64,000 nt of DNA from Antedon mediterranea (Eukaryota; Echinodermata; Crinoidea; Comatulida; Antedonidae). Below, piece after piece: positions 52,901-64,000 of this stretch (positions within the stretch are counted from its first letter, which is position 1; each line of letters starts with the position of its first letter). Location: contig NC_092676.1 in assembly GCF_964355755.1 (NCBI RefSeq), positions 24,658,288-24,722,287 on the forward strand, written 5' to 3'. A program made the translations under genes and the position numbers. Below the pieces are notes generated by a model. The model was not told where the DNA came from. It saw nothing but the letters and a program-made list of their open reading frames with translations, and searched no databases.

Positions 52901-55168
52901 AAAGAATTATTTTTAAGGAGAACAATATATCTAACAATAACATACAGTTAGTTTGTTCGTTTCTTCAAAATGCTTTGTACTTTACTTCACTACTTCACTG
53001 TAGTTATACACAATAATGATTCCTTAACCATTTAACACATGTTAGTGACTGGCATATACAGGTTCCATTTTTAATCAACTCAGTTTTTTTATGTTATAAT
53101 TTCTGGAAATCATGGAAAAGTGATCCTGGTGTGATACAGGTCTCACAAGAACGAAAGAAAATAGTAAGAGCTTAATTTTACTTAAGAATATTTAGTATTA
53201 CTTAATTAATTAATAATTCTATATTCGATAAAATATGAAGATAAACCAGAGTTGTGTTGGGCCATACCTAGACTTGCCCCAAGTCTATATTTATTGTTTT
53301 TTTATGTTAGTCCACCAGTCAACGTTTCATATGATATTTTGAGAATTATACTATACGTATGAAACGCCATATGTGCCAAAATATTTATTAACTAATTACG
53401 GGCTAGAATCTAGTCTAGGCCATACATGAAATCAACCTGAATACTGTGGGTCCGATTAGTTACTTGCCCGAAGTAAGTTAGTTTCATTGGCCAATTGTTG
53501 CCTTGGTAATTATCTAAGCCCAAGGTAATCTAACAACAGGACACAGCTCGCCTTGCCAAGATAGGAACTTGTAACTGTCTTTTGATCTTATGTCTGGCTG
53601 CGACAAATATCAACAGTACTGTACTATGTATATGTTCTCTGCGGTGCACAGTGTCTGTTAAGAGGCGTGGCACTGATCATGTCGCAGCCATAGATAAATC
53701 CTTTGATCTCTGGAGCTCAGCATCCTGTTAGATTACCTTTGCTAAGCCTAGCCAGTTTTTAATTTGTTTTTTAATCATTTATTTCAATAATAACTATTAT
53801 TGTATACTAGTATTCTGAATTTTAATTTTTTTTATTTTCCAATAGGTAATAACAGAGCTTGCAGAGTCTGGCACTTTAAATATTGAACATTTCTGTACAT
53901 CTTGTCTTATTAAACGACCAATCAGATCAAAGCATTGCTCACATTGTAATCGCTGTATTGCTAAATTTGATCACCATTGTCCTTGGATTGATAACTGTGT
54001 TGGTAAGTAAATAAATTGTATAGAAATAGTTCTACAATATTAGATGTAAAATTAGTAAGAAAAGTTACAATTACAGTAATAATTGTATTGATTAATATTT
54101 TAAATTTACCTTGTTTCTCATAGGTTGGCGAAATCATCGATACTTTGTGTTATATTTACTATTTTTGGAATGTATGATAACATGGTGTTTATATGGAACA
54201 TTTCAATGTAAGTAACAATGCCTAAGCTTACTTACAGCCAACACAATTTTAACATAGCACCCAGCCAAAAGACCTCCGAGTAACTGGAACGTAATGTTTA
54301 ATGTTTGTCCTACTCACTCCTAGACTATATATGTACTGTATTATTTTTTTTATAAGAAATTCGACACAAAAGAAGCAATACAAAAGCATCAATATTCATA
54401 GAGAAAAAAGAGGTATATATGATGCAATAATGATAATAATAAGCAGGTTAATGATGTGTCCAGAGAGAATAATGGGCTGATAGCCCGACACAAAGGTGAA
54501 TTCTCTCTAAACTACTAACCTGCGAAAAGAAAACAGAGAGTACATTCATTAAAATATATATATATAAAATGTTAAAATTTGTTTCAAAATTTTTTTTTAA
54601 CTTATGTTCAACAACTGTCTTCTGTTTAATTATTTTGCAGTTTGGAATAATGAATGCCAAACCAATTTTGAAAAGGATGGCCTGTGGATATTTGCTGGCC
54701 AGTTAATGTCTTGTTCACCTTGGGTGTTTTGGATCAGTTTAAATTCCCTAGTTCACATCATGTGGGTGGGTTTGCTGCTTGTGTGCCAACTATTTCAGAT
54801 CTCATACCTTGCCGTTACCACGAATGAACGCATGAATCAAAGGCGTTACAAACATTTCAAAGATAAAGATGGTAACCCAATCAATCCTTTCAAGTAAGTA
54901 CACCTCCTTCTTGACTCTATTCAGGGGTCACTTTCTAATGGAACCATAAGAGGCAATATATGTTTTAGTATTAGTAGTAAATTGTCTTGGAAAATGAAAT
55001 ATTTATTACTTTTTTTTCAGCCGTGGAATTGTACGAAATCTAGTAGATTTTTTTAACGTTCGCTGTTTTGGAATTTGTCGGCCAATGAAGGTGGACTGGA
55101 TACTGCAGTTTTCACCAGATTTAAGCCAATCGGGCAGCTTCACAAAAGCCAATTACCAATTTGTGTGA
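37925..55168 (+). CDS. ZDHHC17: ZDHHC17/HIP14 ankyrin-repeat palmitoyltransferase, complete, 13 exons
   Basis: Exons: 37925-37981, 38720-38997, 48390-48612, 49212-49276, 50098-50260, 51032-51160, 51774-51913, 52452-52552, 53039-53163, 53846-54002, 54124-54207, 54641-54893, 55021-55168; 640 residues, all phases closing. N-terminal ankyrin repeats span roughly residues 60-300 ([41 protein letters not shown]). Hydrophobic membrane segments follow on both sides of the cysteine-rich DHHC domain; DHHC is at residues 469-472 in [18 protein letters not shown] (in VTTNERMN) and the terminal NYQFV are the conserved TTxE and PaCCT motifs. In the family the enzyme sits in Golgi and vesicle membranes and S-palmitoylates proteins such as SNAP25 and huntingtin, recruited through the ankyrin domain. 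ZDHHC13 is the alternative, but its usual catalytic motif is DQHC. Intron 8 is AT-AC (U12-type). Intron 2 contains an 8.8 kb transposon. Confidence 0.95.
39477..40680. repeat. Left inverted arm, three tandem 355-base units
   Basis: Units start near 39497, 39855 and 40208. Each contains cactgaatccaaaaagtatt, caaggggggttggcagc and several short blocks of the type aaaatggccgccatttt. The block is itself nearly self-complementary. Confidence 0.85.
40610..41851 (-). pseudogene. Transposon protein remnant, minus strand (nuclease-like centre and Cys-rich C-terminus)
   Basis: On the minus strand, in order but with frame breaks: [22 protein letters not shown] (a PIN or 5'-nuclease-like start with acidic residues), [74 protein letters not shown], a cysteine-rich tail ([21 protein letters not shown]) and an acidic end [16 protein letters not shown]. 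This order is that of a widespread uncharacterised transposon protein in marine invertebrates (recollection, not a search). Stops and frameshifts make it non-functional. Confidence 0.6.
41884..42440 (+). pseudogene. Second, inverted copy of the same transposon protein segment
   Basis: Plus-strand pieces [54 protein letters not shown]-like text and [30 protein letters not shown] are the inverted duplicate of 40895-41465. The acidic DTD pair is where the catalytic acids of this nuclease-like family are expected. Frame broken several times. Confidence 0.6.
42450..43040 (+). pseudogene. LINE 3' end (reverse-transcriptase ORF C-terminus plus tail)
   Basis: The 132-residue frame 42477-42875 reads [20 protein letters not shown], then [38 protein letters not shown], then [16 protein letters not shown]. 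This is the usual C-terminus of CR1/jockey-like LINE ORF2 proteins, downstream of the polymerase core. A short 3' untranslated stretch follows (gataagctttttgggctttc). It is a 5'-truncated insertion in the larger transposon, and comparatively young since the frame is intact. Confidence 0.75.
43062..43160. repeat. Inverted-repeat member paired with 47233-47330
   Basis: cccaccacaaattgcaatag, gtaacaaagc, and aaaagtcaccgaaaatccaa reappear inverted near 47233-47330, inside the large element. Confidence 0.7.
43775..44440 (+). pseudogene. Transposon protein remnant, plus strand (N-terminal and nuclease-like parts)
   Basis: The 168-residue frame 43775-44281 includes [18 protein letters not shown], then [18 protein letters not shown]. 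After a frame break, 44283-44440 reads [20 protein letters not shown], then [20 protein letters not shown]. The latter is equivalent to [11 protein letters not shown] and VVFDNYE of the minus-strand copy. So at least two partial, oppositely oriented versions of the same protein lie in the element. Confidence 0.55.
45210..46075 (-). pseudogene. LINE reverse-transcriptase fragment, minus strand
   Basis: The 46055-45783 frame reads [20 protein letters not shown], then [14 protein letters not shown] and [20 protein letters not shown]. The SPQG motif and the FADD catalytic aspartates of reverse transcriptase are clear. Further on, [52 protein letters not shown] is the usual C-terminal end of RTE/Rex-like LINEs. 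The 5' part is missing and there are frame breaks. Confidence 0.8.
46150..47190. repeat. Three direct repeats of about 340 bases with AGGTCA-n-TGACCT motifs
   Basis: Units near 46180, 46520 and 46865 share catcatttttcctatttcat, aggtacagaaaaaacac, gagtttttgtaaaaggtca, tgacctctagtta and ggcataaatgttaccc. At 46313-46325 and 46637-46649 each carries a perfect AGGTCA-n-TGACCT; the third (47007-47019) has one mismatch. Confidence 0.8.
47455..48302. repeat. Right inverted arm, two tandem units
   Basis: Inverted counterpart of 39477-40680. It has two 355-base units instead of three, plus the acidic tail [11 protein letters not shown] at the inner edge. Outer end aaaaaaaatgcaactt. Confidence 0.85.
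48801..48942 (-). repeat. tRNA-derived SINE, minus strand (ZDHHC17 intron 3)
   Basis: On the minus strand it begins aggggcgtgtgtagcgcagt. It has a box A-like tagcgcagtgtgt and, about 35 bases later, a box B-like gagtttgaatcc. The tail runs taggcaagacactttattta. The folding bases of a functional tRNA are not kept. Confidence 0.7.
49318..49786. repeat. pogo-like MITE interrupted or followed by a second MITE (49493-49786)
   Basis: 49318-49495 matches 52001-52190 (tacagtcaactctcctaata, then atgtctggttttc, ttcagagagtctggtatt). At 49493 it gives way to a 294-base element with perfect 15-base ends, tagagttctgcggtg and caccgcagaactcta. The second element's interior is AT-rich and non-coding. Confidence 0.75.
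50275..50690 (+). repeat. tRNA-derived SINE with head and body (ZDHHC17 intron 5)
   Basis: Head: ttgtggcttagtggatactc (box A-like) and ccggggttcaaatcctgcc (box B-like). The body from 50405, gtagcatagcaaaaaactat onward, is identical in type to 1-180. A 110-base segment in the body (about 50560-50665) is absent from the first copy. Confidence 0.75.
51428..51758. repeat. Minisatellite, about 38-base unit, 9 copies, next to exon 7 of ZDHHC17
   Basis: Units of caatggtgcggacacatgtt followed by aatactccctatattt. The array ends only about 15 bases before the 3' splice site at 51774, so it occupies the place of the branch site and polypyrimidine tract. Confidence 0.9.
52001..52207. repeat. pogo-like MITE (ZDHHC17 intron 7)
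   Basis: Starts ta-cagtcaactatctcaata and ends tgagagatttgactg-ta: inverted cagtcaa ends with TA outside, typical of the Tc1/mariner/pogo group. It contains three internal copies of gagagtttccagtttt-like text. Confidence 0.7.
52553..53038 (+). other. AT-AC, U12-type intron 8 of ZDHHC17
   Basis: The donor is ATATCCTTTT (52553-52562), an exact match to the U12 AT-AC 5' splice consensus. The branch site TTCCTTAAC (53020-53028) is the exact U12 consensus, and the acceptor AC is at 53037-53038, 11 bases after the branch adenosine. Splicing there joins phase 1 to phase 1 and gives [15 protein letters not shown], the same length as the vertebrate protein in this segment. No GT-AG solution keeps the frame. 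A TTAA-type MITE sits in the intron. Confidence 0.9.
52662..52952. repeat. piggyBac-like MITE inside the U12 intron
   Basis: Starts TTAA-agatgtattgtccct. Internal words ttattttttgctttaaat and ttatttttgatccaat recur at 33730-33780. The right end, agaacaatatatct, is decayed. Confidence 0.6.
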
Positions 55169-55357
55169 TCAAAATGGATTTTGTACGTGAATTATTCTGC
55201 GACTGAAAATATTCTATCTTTTTGAACAGTATTTTCAGATGAACAATCGATGCTACAAATAACTAGATGTACTGTATACTAGATCATTGTGGCTACTGAC
55301 AGAACCCCTTCTATTGAGGGGACATCCCTATGAAGGGTACACTTTTCTAATTAAAGG

Positions 55358-55363
55358 AATAAA
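55358..55363 (+). terminator. Candidate proximal poly(A) signal of ZDHHC17
   Basis: AATAAA 190 bases after the stop codon; a second AATAAA lies at 56208-56213. Confidence 0.4.
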
Positions 55364-55439
55364 GAAGGGGGAATATACAGTATGTTTTAATATAATATAT
55401 GTTTTATCAATAAGGCCAACCTCTATTTAGGGGACAGTA

Positions 55440-55616
55440 AGTGGCGTAACACAGAGGCCCGTGCTGTAGCAAACCTAAGTAGCCGTCCAATTTCCGTTTT
55501 TAGCCTTTTAAGCATATTTAAATGCCTGTTTTTCCCTCTGGGCACTGCTCATGGGCCCCCATAAGCTCCAGTCCCTTGGTTTAGCCAATGAGCTCTCATA
55601 AGCCGTTATGCCACTG
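55440..55616. repeat. MITE with agtggcgtaac ends in the ZDHHC17 3' region
   Basis: agtggcgtaac on the left and gttatgccact on the right are inverted with one mismatch, about 155 bases apart. Inner stretches gggccc and cccttggttt show no coding sense. Confidence 0.6.
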
Positions 55617-56569
55617 GGGACACATTGTTAGGTGCCAAAAATGTCCCCTTTTAGGGGTTCTATTGAAATGTCCATGTCGGCATGTCATCTAGTGTTCTTC
55701 CCAGAACAATGACCTATGAACGAACGATGACTTACAGTATTCTTGAAAGCTAACCTGTAAAGGAGTATGTACATACTTATGTATAATTGGGAAATCATAA
55801 CTGAAAAATTAATTTATCATGTTTTATTGTTTGTCATTTATGTGTAAAATGCATTCTCTTTCAAAATTAAACAATCATGTTTTTATGCATTTTTATGTGT
55901 TTTATAGTTTTTTTATTGAACTTTTATATTTACTTTTTAAGTTTGATTTCAATATTTGATGGTATTTATAATATAATGTATAAATTAATTTAACTTAAAT
56001 TGAACCAATCATTGCCATTAAACATTGAAAGTGGTACTATATTGCACTTTCTAGTAGCAAAAACATGATTATTTACTGTACTTTATTTGTTTCATACCAG
56101 CAGTTAATAATAATACATATCTACTACTGTATATATAACCAAATGTAAGACAATAATCACTTCCAATGTCCAACAGTTTTGTTTATTTCCAAGTTCATTA
56201 CGTCATGAATAAATCAGTAGGTTTATAATTTGTCTGTGTATTGTTTGGTTATTTAAAATCTGTAGTAAGAGCACATATATCTGGGATGTGTAATTTATAA
56301 AAACTTGTACTGCATTAATATAACATATAATAGCATATAATAAAAAAAACCCATAAAACTTTTATCAACATTTAAAATTCTGTGTGCAGCTACACCTACA
56401 AAACGAGAGAAGACAAACTGCATTCTCTTCCCTTAAGAGATATTATATATCTGTTGCTCTTCCGAAAATTTGTCATTGGAAGAAAAAATAAACAATAGCG
56501 TAAATAAAGCGAAAAATAATTAAAATCTGTAATAAAAATTAATTCTGAAATGTTCACGGTAACCGGGTC

Positions 56570-57464
56570 GCGATTTTTTTTTTCGTACATAAGTTGGGGA
56601 CCCCCTCATGAAACGTCACAAAATAAACATGAATAATTCATCAGTTAAATTTTCTTGTTCCGTGTGCACCCAAGCGTATAGCAACAAGAAGTGATTACAG
56701 TAGTTTACACAAGTGCGGTACGATTCTAGGCCTATCTCCGCTGTGGTTGCCGCGTGCGATTTTATAAAAGAATAGCGGCGTTTTGTGTGGATTGTCGAAA
56801 TAATCAGCCTTTAGTTTATGGTGTGTTTAATATAATTTATTACTAAAGAATTACGTGTTAAAATTATAGTTTCTATTGATACTATTAGGCCTAATTACTA
56901 TTCTCTAAACCCATGTCTATTCTAGTAGTAGCTGTGTTGGTGTGTGTGACGTGTGTGTTAGAGTCAGCAAAATTAAACAATAAACATTACACAAAAATAC
57001 ATTTTTTATTCTCGTGGGTCTAACCTTCCCATCTCATGTGTTCATATACGCGCAGTTCCTTTGATTACATGCATATTGTTTGATAATAAAATAGCAGAAT
57101 TTAAAAAATACATTACACAAATTATACACATTCTTTATTCTTGTGGGTCTAAGCTTTCTTTGGGCTATGTCCAATGAATTACTACTTAGTGTAATGTCTT
57201 GCCTAGCTGTCGATTAGCCTCGGCTCGACACATTTTGCATAGTGGTGTGTGTGTGTGAAGAAGAGTGCGCGAAGGCAATCACGTGAATTGACTTAGAATC
57301 CTAGGCCTACTGTAAAAGTATCGTATCGCAGTTGTGTAATCACTTCTTGTTGCTATACGCTTGGGTGCACACGGAACAAGAAAATTTAACTGATGAATTA
57401 TTCATGTTTATTTTGTGACGTTTCATGAGGGGGTCCCCAACTTATGTACGAAAAAAAAAATCGC
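56570..57464. mobile_element. 0.9 kb element with 129-base near-identical inverted arms
   Basis: The left arm 56570-56698 (gcgattttttttttcgtaca, agttggggaccccctcatga, then gttccgtgtgcacccaagcg) is repeated inverted at 57336-57464 with almost no mismatches. The spacer of about 640 bases is non-coding. The high arm identity suggests recent origin. The outer flanks both contain aaccgggtcg, directly repeated. Confidence 0.8.
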
Positions 57465-58184
57465 AACCGGGTCGATAGATACCTATATCTCGTCTTTCTA
57501 TTGGTTGATGATGACATCAACGGGTTACGAAGGGAACGTACACATAGGCCTAGTACACACAACCAGTGTCCGCACAGCTGTAGAATACCATCCATTGATC
57601 TCTTTTGAAATAATTAATATTTTATAGATGACATCATTTCCTACTCTATTATTCTCGTAGATCACCACCGGGTGTGATGTTTAATATATTTTAGATCTTT
57701 TCTTAATAGTTACAGGTTCAAACTATATCACAAAAAAAGGTAAATATAATACTAAATAGGCTTCGCTAGTTTTCTACTCTCTAGGCTAGGCTGCTTCGAT
57801 ATTTTGCGATCAATTTCGTCGGCCTATAATGAATAAGAGAGCGTATGAATACAGGAGTGAGCCTATGATCCGATAATTGTTTAGGCCTAGCTTGGTTGTC
57901 ATATAGGCCTAGACAAAAATAGGCATACGATAGGTATATATTATATTATATTATGATACACTCTCTCTGTAGGCTACCTAGGTAGGCTAACCTGGAGTGA
58001 GCAGTATGAATGATGATGACTTGTTTTAGTTTTAATAGTGAATTCCATTCAGTTAAATTGCCTTATTAATTAACTTAATTATTATACTATATTAATAAAT
58101 ATAGGACTACAGATACAGTAGGCCTAGCCTATATCCACAAAATACAAAAATGTAATTGTTACACGTTTTATTTCTTTCATTTAG
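57465..58184. other. Upstream region of KIF17
   Basis: AT-rich, no gene. A splice acceptor (tttcatttag, 58184) precedes a 28-base 5' UTR segment joined to the start codon, so a non-coding first exon lies upstream but could not be placed. Confidence 0.4.
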
Positions 58185-58212
58185 AATACAGAGTAGTTTA
58201 ACTTAAGCTGTG

Positions 58213-63938
<5,726 letters not shown>

Positions 63939-63971
63939 ATCCATCTCTCTTTGATCATAATGTACCTGAGC

Positions 63972-63977
63972 ATTAAA
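63972..63977 (+). terminator. Candidate poly(A) signal ATTAAA of KIF17
   Basis: ATTAAA 34 bases after the stop at 63938. It mildly supports that stop as the true gene end. Confidence 0.3.
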
Positions 63978-64000
63978 GGTTAGCGACGTTTACGACTTAC

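Larger units (their letters stand above)
55169..56569 (+). other. ZDHHC17 3' UTR and downstream region
   Basis: Contains AATAAA at 55358-55363 and again at 56208-56213, both possible transcript ends. No further gene. It includes the MITE at 55440-55616. Confidence 0.45.

Overview
Organism and style. This is eukaryotic, metazoan nuclear DNA: every gene is split by GT-AG introns (plus one AT-AC intron), intergenic and intronic DNA is AT-rich, and short inverted-repeat elements are dense. The genes are deuterostome-like (an ankyrin-DHHC palmitoyltransferase, kinesin-2 KIF17, CCDC28, DUSP3, an LU-domain protein, creatinase), and the palindrome AGGCCT inside taggcctat-like contexts recurs throughout. 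An echinoderm is my best guess, possibly a crinoid, but nothing in the window proves it. Layout: 675-1413 (+) last two exons of a DUSP3-like dual-specificity phosphatase; 3437-10951 (-) a complete three-exon, 122-residue GPI-anchored LU/Ly6 protein with a 6.4 kb transposon-filled first intron; 12839-15182 (+) a complete CCDC28 gene of 196 residues; 16839-20565 (-) and 30510-34218 (-) two complete tandem creatinase genes with the same exon plan; 37925-55168 (+) a complete 13-exon ZDHHC17/HIP14 gene of 640 residues; 58213-63938 (+) the KIF17 kinesin. All splice phases were checked by hand and close to an uninterrupted reading frame in each gene. How the genes relate. They are ordinary unlinked housekeeping or signalling genes, not an operon. 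The one functional cluster is the creatinase pair (creatine + water to sarcosine + urea), where both copies keep the known active-site residues but copy 1 has a remodelled loop beside the catalytic histidine. Non-genic content. At least five families of short inverted-repeat elements recur (a gcttggttcccac family, a gctctgtctacac family, a TTAA-flanked piggyBac-like family, a pogo-like family, a tttccgct family), together with two tRNA-derived SINEs, fragments of three LINEs, a Harbinger-like fragment, several minisatellites and several long palindromes. ZDHHC17 intron 2 carries an 8.8 kb element with long inverted arms built from tandem units full of ATGGC motifs; its decayed coding parts belong to a widespread but poorly characterised metazoan transposon family. 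ZDHHC17 intron 8 is an AT-AC, U12-type intron with textbook donor and branch site. I found no rRNA, no functional tRNA gene, no CRISPR array and no prokaryotic-type operon.
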